A DNA stretch of 11,012 bases. Origin: JBMTVN01 sp046047235. Lineage in GTDB: Bacteria; Verrucomicrobiota; Verrucomicrobiia; Limisphaerales; JAHDYP01. Every line of letters starts with the position of its first letter. Positions within the stretch are counted from its first letter, which is position 1. This document shows, one piece after another, positions 1 to 6,225 of the stretch. The position numbers and the translations under genes are program-made. The stretch spans positions 1 through 11,012 of the forward strand of contig JBJOII010000139.1 of assembly GCA_046047235.1 (NCBI GenBank). Direction: 5' to 3'. A model generated the notes under the pieces. It searched no databases and was not told where the DNA came from. It saw only the letters and a list, made by a program, of their open reading frames with translations.

Positions 1-2
1 TT

Positions 3-72
<70 letters not shown>

Positions 73-79
73 AGCGTAA

Positions 80-98
80 GTCGTGGTCGGACCACGAC
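80..98. repeat. 19-base palindrome, copy 1
   Basis: The sequence GTCGTGGTCGGACCACGAC has 9-base arms that are perfectly complementary around a central G. The reverse complement of nearly the same element lies at 308-326 with a C at the centre. It could be an operator, a REP-like element or a transposon end; the sequence alone does not decide. Confidence 0.85.
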
Positions 99-127
99 AA
101 GGTCCTCTTCCCCAGTGAGATACTCCC

Positions 128-257
128 GTCCGAGGCCCTGAAAAGGCCTCATGGACCGCTTTTCGGGTCCGTTTTGGGCCCCATAGGCCCTCCAACGCAA
201 TAACGGCAACCCCAGGAACCTATGGCGTCGTTTTTGACCCCAAAAAGGCGCCCATAG
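128..257. other. Cluster of inverted repeats (possible structured RNA or element end)
   Basis: Four inverted repeats lie close together. (1) GTCC-GAGGCC at 128-137 pairs with GGCCTC at 145-150 and GGAC at 153-156, with a 2-base bulge. (2) GGACC at 153-157 pairs with GGTCC at 166-170, which competes with the outer stem of the first. (3) GGGCC at 176-180 pairs with GGCCC at 186-190. (4) CTATGG at 220-225 pairs with CCATAG at 252-257, extended inward by TTTTT/AAAAA. There is no open reading frame of convincing quality and no match to a known RNA family that I recognise. Part of the pairing may be chance in GC-rich DNA. Confidence 0.4.
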
Positions 258-307
258 AACCAAAAACAGCCTCCAAATCGGCGCATCCCTTTGATGGCAA
301 AGTGGAT

Positions 308-326
308 GTCGTGGTCCGACCACGAT
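308..326. repeat. 19-base palindrome, copy 2 (inverted relative to copy 1)
   Basis: GTCGTGGTC and GACCACGAT flank a central C. Including the preceding T, the 19-mer TGTCGTGGTCCGACCACGA at 307-325 is the exact reverse complement of 81-99. It lies directly at the start of the IstA remnant (ATG at 325). A TGT start resembles IS21-family ends, so it may be the left end of that element. Confidence 0.8.
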
Positions 327-457
327 GGGCAAAGTGAATCAGCAGCAAAGCATTGGTTCGTTGTTCACGCGGGGCTGGTCCAAGCGCGCGGATCGCGCGG
401 GAGCTGGCGCTGGACCGGGCCACGGTCCGCGAATACCTGGCGGCCAGGCAGCCCTCA
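325..457 (+). pseudogene. istA: Remnant of an IS21-type transposase IstA (N-terminal helix-turn-helix only)
   Basis: Read from ATG 325 the frame gives QQQSIGSLFTRGWSKR up to 387. Skipping one base (G388), the next frame continues RIARELALDRATVREYLAARQPS to about 457. Joined, this is the N-terminal helix-turn-helix pattern typical of IS21 IstA proteins (GWS-RRIARELG-DR-TVR-YL). A single inserted G therefore breaks the gene. The DDE catalytic domain, the rest of istA and istB are all absent, and downstream sequence dissolves into short repeats. It cannot make a transposase. IS21 is the best fit; another HTH protein with the same motif remains possible because only about 40 residues are left. 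Confidence 0.6.
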
Positions 458-471
458 GCGCGACGCACCCA

Positions 472-511
472 GAGTTTCCGAGTTTCGGAGTTTCCGTGTT
501 TCGGAACACGG
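472..511. repeat. 8-base tandem repeat ending in a hairpin
   Basis: Four consecutive octamers are visible: GAGTTTCC (472), GAGTTTCG (480), GAGTTTCC (488) and GTGTTTCG (496). The last leads into a perfect hairpin, CCGTGTT (494-500), loop TCGG, AACACGG (505-511). No T-run follows, so it is not a typical intrinsic terminator. Confidence 0.75.
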
Positions 512-521
512 ACCTGAGCAC

Positions 522-548
522 CCCTCTGCGCCCTCCGTGCCCTCCTGT
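522..548. repeat. 9-base imperfect tandem repeat
   Basis: Three consecutive units read CCCTCTGCG (522), CCCTCCGTG (531) and CCCTCCTGT (540). The sequence up to about 600 shows nothing else that I can name. Confidence 0.55.
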
Positions 549-607
549 TCAATACCCGGCCATTGCACCCAACCAAGCCCCATCGAAATCAGGATCGAAC
601 CACGCCC

Positions 608-670
608 CGACCCCCGACCCCCGACCCCCGACCCCTGAGCTCTGCGCTTCCCGCTAGGCGCTAGGCGCTC
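608..670. repeat. Heptamer tandem array 2, running into the waaA stop
   Basis: Nine units keep one 7-base register: four CGACCCC (608-635), TGAGCTC, TGCGCTT, CCCGCTA, GGCGCTA and GGCGCTC (664-670). The waaA stop codon (CTA on this strand, 661-663) and the last WaaA codons lie inside the array. On the - strand, 605-635 reads as five G-runs of 4-5 separated by TC, a strong G-quadruplex candidate immediately downstream of waaA in its transcript. Confidence 0.85.
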
Positions 671-1968
671 AGGCGCGCCCCAATCCACTCAACCACACGC
701 TGCGTTGTCCCCCGATGAGACTCCACAAAGGCCCGACCCGAAGCACCCATCCGCTCCGCTAACTCAGCGTCTGAGAGGATCTCCTCCAACTTTCCAGCAA
801 GCTGCCCCGCACCAGACACCTCACACGCTGCCCCACGCTCCAGAAGTTCACGGGAAATATCCGGAAAGTCCGACATGTCAGGGCCAAACAGCACCGGCTT
901 CCCCGCCGCAGCCGGCTCAATCGGATTCTGCCCCCCCTTGTTGGCCAAACTCCCTCCGACAAAAGCCACGTCCGCCACCTGATAAAGCGACGCCAGCTTA
1001 CCCATGACATCCACCACCAGCACGTCCCATCCGGAACCAACCGGGCCCCGTGACCATCGCGCAACGCGGAGTGATCGCCCCTCAGCCATTGCTTGCAACT
1101 CAGCCCCCCGACGCGGATGTCTCGGCACCAGCACTAAACGCAAATCCTTCCACCGCTCCCGTAATCGACCCAAGGCTGCAAGCACCTGTTCCTCCTCCCC
1201 CGGATGGGTGCTGCCGGCGATCACAACCCGTGAGCTCTCTACTAAACCGCACTCACCACGCAGCTGTTCCAACGCATCTGCATCCATCACCCCACCCGCG
1301 ACATCAAACTTGAGGTTCCCCACCGAACCCAACCGCCCAACCTCCACCCCGACCGACCCATACCTCTCTGCCTCGCCCCGAGACTGGGGAAATATCCGGT
1401 CAAAACTATTCAACGCCGGGGTGAATAACGCACCAAACCGACGACACGACCGATAGGAACCAGGCGATAATCGTCCATTCACCAAGACCTCTGTGATACC
1501 CCGCAACCGAATCGCCCGCTGAAACCCCGGCCAAATGTCCGTCTCCACCAGGACCACCATCGCAGGATCTACCGCCCCCAAAACCCGTCCAATCGACGGC
1601 ACCAAATCAAAAGGAAAATAGAAGATGCCATCTACCACACCACCCAACCGCTCCTCCGCCATTTCCCTCGCCGATAAAGTCGATACGGACATCACGAGGG
1701 GTCTGCCCTCCACGACCCTGCGCAACTCCTTCACCAATGAAACGCACGACAAGGTCTCACCCAATGACAAGGCATGCACCCATAGGGGACGTCTCCCTCC
1801 CCGGGGAATCTCAAGACCCTGAAAACCCAACCTGCGAAACACCGTCTTTCTTCGCTTCGCCTTGAACAACATCCATGGCAATCCCAGCAGAATCCCCGTA
1901 GGCAGACCCACGTGCATCGCTGCCTGATACGCCCTGAACGAAAACCTCTGGCTCCACGTCTCCTTCAC
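661..1968 (-). CDS. waaA: Kdo/Kdo8N transferase (lipid A glycosyltransferase WaaA)
   Basis: WaaA (KdtA) is a GT-B, family 30 glycosyltransferase that moves Kdo from CMP-Kdo onto lipid A precursor at the inner face of the inner membrane. This 435-residue protein has the usual family length. It has an N-terminal hydrophobic anchor (about residues 13-35), the catalytic region WVHALSLGET with Glu71 as the likely general base, VETDIWP (141-147), GNLKFD (217-222), STHPGEEE (253-260), LVPRHPRR (280-287) and the donor-site stretch FVGGSLANKGGQNPIEPAA (336-354). The start is GTG and overlaps the upstream stop as GTGA; GGAGG at 1980-1984 is a good ribosome binding site. It is the last gene of the operon. 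Because kdnA and kdnB lie upstream, I infer it accepts CMP-Kdo8N. The number of sugars added cannot be read from sequence. Its last codons lie in a repeat array. Confidence 0.95.
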   Translation of the reverse strand: MKETWSQRFSFRAYQAAMHVGLPTGILLGLPWMLFKAKRRKTVFRRLGFQGLEIPRGGRRPLWVHALSLGETLSCVSLVKELRRVVEGRPLVMSVSTLSAREMAEERLGGVVDGIFYFPFDLVPSIGRVLGAVDPAMVVLVETDIWPGFQRAIRLRGITEVLVNGRLSPGSYRSCRRFGALFTPALNSFDRIFPQSRGEAERYGSVGVEVGRLGSVGNLKFDVAGGVMDADALEQLRGECGLVESSRVVIAGSTHPGEEEQVLAALGRLRERWKDLRLVLVPRHPRRGAELQAMAEGRSLRVARWSRGPVGSGWDVLVVDVMGKLASLYQVADVAFVGGSLANKGGQNPIEPAAAGKPVLFGPDMSDFPDISRELLERGAACEVSGAGQLAGKLEEILSDAELAERMGASGRAFVESHRGTTQRVVEWIGARLSA

Positions 1969-3035
1969 ACTCCCACCCCCCTCCGCCGTAACTGCGCCTC
2001 AACTGCCTTCACTACCTCCCCCGGACGTATCCGCCCCATACACCCCATCGGCTCGCCCATCGGCGTGCGACAGACTTTCGAAAAGCATGGACTGCACCCC
2101 ACACCGCCCTGCAGCACAATATTCCCCTCCCCATGCGGCCCCGTTCGGTTCGGCGACGTCGGCCCAAATAAAGCCACCACCGGCGTCCCCACCGCCACCG
2201 CAATATGCATCGGCCCCGTATCCGTCGACACCACCACGTCCGCCCGCTCAAACAACGCCGCCACCCCCTTCAAATCCAACTTCCCATCCGTCCGCTCCAA
2301 AGGCATCCCCGCGTGCTTCTCAATCAAATCCAACACCCCCTTATCCTGCGGGGCCCCGCTGAACACCACCCGATACCCGCGCGCCAACAATCCCTTCGCC
2401 ACCTCCGCAAACCCCTCCTCCGTCCACTGCTTCGTCCGCCACCGCGTCACCGGATGCATCGCCACCAAAGGACGCGAGTCTTCACCTTCCTTCCCCACCA
2501 AGTCATCAACCCGCTCTCTCGCCCTGGACGAAATCGCAAAATCATAAACCACCTTGCCATCACCAATCCCCACACCTTCCAACAACTTCAACCCACGGTC
2601 CAATGCATGCACTTCCATTGATACCGCCGGAACCCGCTCGTTGAGAAAAACCCACGACCCCTCCATGTGATCCATCCCACGCCCAAAACCCACTTTCCGC
2701 CGACCCCGAGCCAAGAACACCCAGACCCCGCTCTTCATCAACGCCTGGAAATCCAACACCAAATCATACCGCTTGCCCCTTAAATCACTCACAAAACCAA
2801 AAAGAATGCGCCCAGCCTCCAATAACCGACCCGACTTCAACGCACCCGTAAATCTGCGCCTGGACCAAACCAGCAACCGGTCCAACGCCCCGTGACCCTC
2901 CACAATCGGCGCCGATACCTCCTCCACCAACCAGTCAATGGAAGCCTCAGGATACGCCCGACGAAGCGCCGTCAACGCAGGCAACGTGTGCGTCACATCC
3001 CCCAACGCGCTCAACTTGACGATCAGGATGTTCAC
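1965..3035 (-). CDS. waaC: LPS core heptosyltransferase, GT9 family (WaaC-like)
   Basis: This is a 356-residue GT-B glycosyltransferase of family 9, which transfers ADP-heptose (or a related sugar) to inner-core Kdo on the cytoplasmic face. The N-terminus ILIVKLSALGDVTHTLPAL (3-21) with Asp13, WLVEE (35-39) and YDLVLDFQALMKS (90-102) resemble heptosyltransferase I more than WaaF. The donor site is STDTGPMHIAVAVGTP (270-285) followed by ALFGPTSPNRTGPHG (288-302). A C-terminal CSPCFSKVC cluster (Cys314, 317, 322, with Cys332) occurs in many GT9 proteins. The start is GTG and overlaps the kdnB stop as GTGA, and no strong ribosome binding site is visible, so translation is probably coupled. The GT9 assignment is firm. 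WaaC over another GT9 specificity is an inference, and the acceptor may be Kdo8N. Confidence 0.85.
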   Translation of the reverse strand: MNILIVKLSALGDVTHTLPALTALRRAYPEASIDWLVEEVSAPIVEGHGALDRLLVWSRRRFTGALKSGRLLEAGRILFGFVSDLRGKRYDLVLDFQALMKSGVWVFLARGRRKVGFGRGMDHMEGSWVFLNERVPAVSMEVHALDRGLKLLEGVGIGDGKVVYDFAISSRARERVDDLVGKEGEDSRPLVAMHPVTRWRTKQWTEEGFAEVAKGLLARGYRVVFSGAPQDKGVLDLIEKHAGMPLERTDGKLDLKGVAALFERADVVVSTDTGPMHIAVAVGTPVVALFGPTSPNRTGPHGEGNIVLQGGVGCSPCFSKVCRTPMGEPMGCMGRIRPGEVVKAVEAQLRRRGVGV

Positions 3036-4105
3036 ATCCGCGCATACAACGCCCGCGCAACCTCAGGCGTCATCTGCTCCTGCCAGTTCTTGCCCAATGC
3101 ATTCTCCCATAATGGCGCCAAACTCAACGCCACCCGCACCATCTCACTCACCTGCTTCTCATCCAACCCCGCCGTAATCCCCCTCGGAATCTCCACCCCA
3201 TGCCGCTCCACCATCCGACGAAACTCAGCCACCTCCTCAGGATAATAGTCATCCAGCTGATCAAACACGATGCAGTTGCCCACCCCATGCCGCGTCCCCA
3301 AAACAAAGGACAACCCGTAGCTCAACGCATGCGCCACCCCCACCTGCGAATACGCAATGCTTAACCCCCCGAAATACGACGCAATCATCAGCTTCTCATC
3401 CGCCACCTCCCGGCTGATCTCAGTCAAAAAGACCTCCCGACACAGATCCATCGACTTTTCCGCGTAAGCCCGGCTGAACTCATTAATGAACGTGCCCCGC
3501 AACGACTCCGCCCCGTGAATGTAGCAGTCCATCGCCGTGTAAAAGCGCTGGTTCACCGGAGCGTCCGCAATCAAATCCGGATCGAGGATGATTTGGTCGT
3601 AAGGCGTGTAATCTGAGTTGATGCCGAGCTTCCTCACCGGCCCGGTCAAGACCGCCGTCCGTGATACTTCCGCCCCCGTCCCCGCCAGGGTCGGCAAGGC
3701 GATCTTAAAAATCCCCGGATACTTCACCAAATCCCAACCCTGATAGTCCGCCGAACCACCAGGGTTCGTAAGCATCAAGGAAACCGCCTTCGCCAAATCC
3801 ATCACACTCCCGCCACCCAGCCCCACAATCGCATCCGGTTGGCGATTCGAAAAAGACCTCACCCGCTCGGTCAACGAATCCACATCCACCGTCTTCGGCT
3901 CGTGATCCACATTCACGAAAATCATCAGGTCGTTCGCATGAACCGGCAACGACCGAACCCAGTCCTTCTGCTCCAGCACACTGTCGATCAGGAACACCAC
4001 CGGAGAACCGGCATCTGATCGCTGCTTGTTCAGGATATCCCCCAGCTGCCGAATGCTCCCACGCCCAAATACCAGCTGCGGCACCACTTTCAAATTTCGA
4101 TACAT
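3032..4105 (-). CDS. kdnB: 3-deoxy-alpha-D-manno-octulosonate 8-oxidase KdnB
   Basis: KdnB is a cytoplasmic group III (iron-containing) alcohol dehydrogenase that oxidises the C8 hydroxyl of Kdo to the aldehyde, the first step to Kdo8N. The 357 residues match the length of the Shewanella oneidensis enzyme. Visible signatures are NLKVVPQLVFGRG (4-16), the dinucleotide-binding GLGGGSVMDLAKAVSLM (95-111), TNPGGSADYQGWDL (113-126), GTGAEVSRTAVLTGPVRKLG (142-161), MDCYIHGAESL (192-202) and TRHGVGNC (271-278). Probable metal ligands are Asp193, His197, His259 and His273, all present. As I remember the Shewanella protein, similarity extends over the whole length, which separates it from generic Fe-alcohol dehydrogenases. 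The ATG is preceded by GAAAGG (4113-4118), which overlaps the kdsB stop; the gap between the genes is 11 bases. Confidence 0.92.
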   Translation of the reverse strand: MYRNLKVVPQLVFGRGSIRQLGDILNKQRSDAGSPVVFLIDSVLEQKDWVRSLPVHANDLMIFVNVDHEPKTVDVDSLTERVRSFSNRQPDAIVGLGGGSVMDLAKAVSLMLTNPGGSADYQGWDLVKYPGIFKIALPTLAGTGAEVSRTAVLTGPVRKLGINSDYTPYDQIILDPDLIADAPVNQRFYTAMDCYIHGAESLRGTFINEFSRAYAEKSMDLCREVFLTEISREVADEKLMIASYFGGLSIAYSQVGVAHALSYGLSFVLGTRHGVGNCIVFDQLDDYYPEEVAEFRRMVERHGVEIPRGITAGLDEKQVSEMVRVALSLAPLWENALGKNWQEQMTPEVARALYARM

Positions 4106-4112
4106 GCCAAAA

Positions 4113-4118
4113 CCTTTC
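4113..4118 (-). promoter_or_regulatory. Ribosome binding site of kdnB inside the kdsB stop
   Basis: GAAAGG on the - strand lies 7 bases before the kdnB ATG and shares bases with the kdsB stop TGA (4117-4119). This suggests that termination of kdsB feeds initiation of kdnB. Confidence 0.6.
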
Positions 4119-4872
4119 AGAGGGAATAACGCTCCTTCACCACCGCCTCAAACTCCTCAACCTGCTCCAAGGTGTCGATCTCTATCAACGCATCCTGCGT
4201 CACACCCACCGCAATCCGATGCCCCTGCTCCAATACCCGCAACATCTCCAGCTTCTCAATCTGCTCCAGCCGTCCGGCCGGCATCTGGCTGAACTGCTCC
4301 AGAAAATCACAACGGTAGGCATACAAGCCCAAGTGAATCAGCAAGGGAAGCTCCGCCGCCCGCGCCGCATCAAATAACCCCTGCGAATCCCGGAAATACG
4401 GCATCGCCGACCGCGAAAACATCAGCGCATGACCATTCACATCCCGCACACACTTCACATGGTTCGGATTGGTAAAGTCTTTCTCGTGCTTAAGCGGCGT
4501 ACCCAAGGTCGCCATCGGCACATCCCCCGCAATCAAATCCGCCAACTGCCGGATCTGCCCCCCCGTCACCATCGGCTCGTCCGCCTGCACGTTGATCACA
4601 TACTCTGCCCCAATGGTCCGGTTTGCCTCGGCGATGCGGTCCGTCCCGCAACTGTGCCCCACGTCCGTCATCACCGCCTCAAACCCCGCCCCCTTCAACA
4701 AGTCCAGTAACCTGTCGTTGTCCACGGCAAACCATAGCGGAAACTCCGGCGCCTCACTCCGAATCCTCTCCGCCGTCCATAATATCACCGGCTTCCCCCT
4801 CACCTCGTGCAAGAGCTTCTGGGGAAACCGGGTGGAAGCCACCCGCGCAGGAACAATAATCGCAGTCTTCAT
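4117..4872 (-). CDS. kdsB: CMP-Kdo/Kdo8N synthetase (3-deoxy-manno-octulosonate cytidylyltransferase)
   Basis: KdsB joins CTP and Kdo (or Kdo8N) to give the CMP-sugar used by WaaA, in the cytoplasm with Mg2+. From ATG at 4872 the protein is 251 residues, the normal family size. Motifs are VPARVASTRFPQKLL (7-21), CGTDRI (75-80), NVQADEP (94-100), NPNHVKCV (135-142), HLGLYAYR (180-187), LPxGRLEQIEKLEMLR-type helix (QMPAGRLEQIEKLEMLR, 196-212) and EIDTLEQ (231-237). Asp98 and Asp233 are the expected metal ligands. The usual NVQGDEP reads NVQADEP here. An in-frame extension to 4980 was rejected because it runs into kdnA and KdsB proteins start as MKTAIIVPAR. GGAG at 4881-4884 supports this start. 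Lying between kdnA and kdnB, it probably activates Kdo8N. Confidence 0.95.
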   Translation of the reverse strand: MKTAIIVPARVASTRFPQKLLHEVRGKPVILWTAERIRSEAPEFPLWFAVDNDRLLDLLKGAGFEAVMTDVGHSCGTDRIAEANRTIGAEYVINVQADEPMVTGGQIRQLADLIAGDVPMATLGTPLKHEKDFTNPNHVKCVRDVNGHALMFSRSAMPYFRDSQGLFDAARAAELPLLIHLGLYAYRCDFLEQFSQMPAGRLEQIEKLEMLRVLEQGHRIAVGVTQDALIEIDTLEQVEEFEAVVKERYSL

Positions 4873-4880
4873 GGTTCTGT

Positions 4881-4884
4881 CTCC
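4881..4884 (-). promoter_or_regulatory. Ribosome binding site of kdsB
   Basis: GGAG on the - strand stands 8 bases before the ATG at 4872, in the 40-base gap after kdnA. It decides the kdsB start against the longer reading frame that begins at 4980. Confidence 0.65.
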
Positions 4885-4912
4885 AAATTCTCTAGTCCTC
4901 CCGCTCCCGGAC

Positions 4913-6103
4913 TCACCGTCCACCCAGCACGGAACGCATCTTGCCCAAACGCTCCTCCACCTGCTCATCCGTCCACCCAAGCTTGACCAGCATACAAATG
5001 GTCCGCCCCATCAACGCATCCGACTCCGGCACCTCAATCCCCTCCAAGCTCTCCAACCATCCCGCCTTCTGCACCGCCAACGCCGCCGGACTCACCAAAC
5101 GCTTAAAATGCTCCCACCTCCGATGGTAATGCCAGTTGTTGTCATACCAGTAAAAACAACCGTCCACCCCCGCCGCCCCCAATGCCTTCGATGCCTCCCG
5201 GGCCTCCCCCTCCGTCGGTAAAAAGAAACTCAGAAACGTGCCCGAATCGCCCGCCGGATCCGGCACCTCCCGAAAACTCAGCCCTTCCACCCCACGCAAG
5301 CCCTCCTTCAAGACCCCCTTCACTTTCCGCTGCCGCTCCAAGATCAAATCCAGCTTCCGCAACTGCGCCAACCCCACCGCCGCATGCAACTCGCTGATCC
5401 GGAAATTCAACCCCATGATCGGATGCAAATCCGCCCCCCGATCCTTCCCCCGATGATCATGGCCGTGATCAGTAAACGCCTGCACCAAGTCATGTATCCC
5501 CGCATCATGCGTCACCACCGCACCCCCCTCCCCACAGGTCATCGTCTTCACATAATCAAACGAATACGCGCCCACCCTCCCAATGCTCCCCAAAGCCCGC
5601 CCTTCAAAACTAGCCCCCACCGCCTGCGCCGCATCCTCCACCAACACCACTCCCCGACGCTCACACAAGGCCGCCAGCTCCCCAATCCGCGCCATCGACC
5701 CGCACATGTGAACCACCAAAACCGCCTTGGTCCGCCCCGTCATCTTCGCCTCCACCGACGCCGGCGATAAACACAAGGTCTCGTCAATCTCCGCAAACAC
5801 CGGAATCGCCCCCAACCACAACACCGCCTCAATGTCCGCCACAAAGGTAAACGGCGGAACAATCACCTCATCTCCCGCCCCCACCCCGCACGCCGCCAAA
5901 GCCGTAAAAACCGCCGCCGTCCCACTCGAACAAACATGCGCATGCGCCACACCCATCCGCTGCGCCAAGGCCGACTCCAGCTCGCTCGCCTTCCAACGCC
6001 CCTTCCGCATCGGATCAAAACCGTAACGCATCAAGACCCCAGTCTCCAAAACCTCGGAAACTTCCGCCCGCTCTTCTGCTCCAAACCATTCAAATCCTGG
6101 CAT
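4913..6103 (-). CDS. kdnA: 8-amino-3,8-dideoxy-manno-octulosonate transaminase KdnA
   Basis: KdnA is a PLP-dependent, DegT/DnrJ/EryC1/StrS-type aminotransferase that converts the 8-aldehyde made by KdnB into the 8-amino sugar Kdo8N, with glutamate as usual amine donor. The 396 residues contain SSGTAA (59-64), VPPFTFVADIEAVLWLGA (82-99), VHMCGSMARI (131-140), VEDAAQAVG (155-163), SFDYVKTMTCGEGGAV (181-196) with Lys186 as the PLP lysine, HDHRGKDRGA (215-224), NFRISELHAAVGLAQLRKLD (233-252) and CFYWYDNNWHY (316-326). Similarity to the S. oneidensis protein as I remember it extends end to end. I chose ATG 6103 because family members begin MPGFE; the open frame extends 43 codons upstream to 6232. 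It is the first gene of the operon. No clear ribosome binding site precedes it. Confidence 0.9.
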   Translation of the reverse strand: MPGFEWFGAEERAEVSEVLETGVLMRYGFDPMRKGRWKASELESALAQRMGVAHAHVCSSGTAAVFTALAACGVGAGDEVIVPPFTFVADIEAVLWLGAIPVFAEIDETLCLSPASVEAKMTGRTKAVLVVHMCGSMARIGELAALCERRGVVLVEDAAQAVGASFEGRALGSIGRVGAYSFDYVKTMTCGEGGAVVTHDAGIHDLVQAFTDHGHDHRGKDRGADLHPIMGLNFRISELHAAVGLAQLRKLDLILERQRKVKGVLKEGLRGVEGLSFREVPDPAGDSGTFLSFFLPTEGEAREASKALGAAGVDGCFYWYDNNWHYHRRWEHFKRLVSPAALAVQKAGWLESLEGIEVPESDALMGRTICMLVKLGWTDEQVEERLGKMRSVLGGR

Positions 6104-6225
6104 AGCCGGCAAAGTTAAGGGCTTGCAATCAACCTTGACCAGCGGGAAAACGTCCCTGCTCAACAACAAGAATGCTGAGCTCGTTGCCCCAGCCCCCACA
6201 ACCAGCATCAGTGCAACCCGACACC
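6104..6225. promoter_or_regulatory. Divergent intergenic region between kdnA and the DUF481 gene
   Basis: Both neighbouring genes start here and point away, so promoters for the kdnA operon and the DUF481 gene should lie in these 122 bases. I see no convincing -35/-10 pair on either strand. A short inverted repeat, GGGA-AAACG-TCCC, is present near 6141-6155. No Shine-Dalgarno sequence is evident before either start codon. Confidence 0.4.

Noticed and set aside
494..511. Intrinsic terminator
   Set aside because: The hairpin is perfect but neither strand has a following T-run, and no gene ends next to it.
291..657. Overlapping open frames on both strands in the left gap
   Set aside because: Their translations are low-complexity, contain repeat-derived segments and show no domain; only the joined IstA fragment has recognisable content.
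1004..1456. Long + strand open frames opposite waaA and the other - strand genes
   Set aside because: They are shadows created by the C-rich strand; translations are Pro/Thr/Ser-rich and match no family, while the - strand frames are conserved enzymes.
4873..4980. 36-codon N-terminal extension of kdsB
   Set aside because: It overlaps kdnA, lacks family similarity, and a good GGAG site precedes the ATG at 4872.
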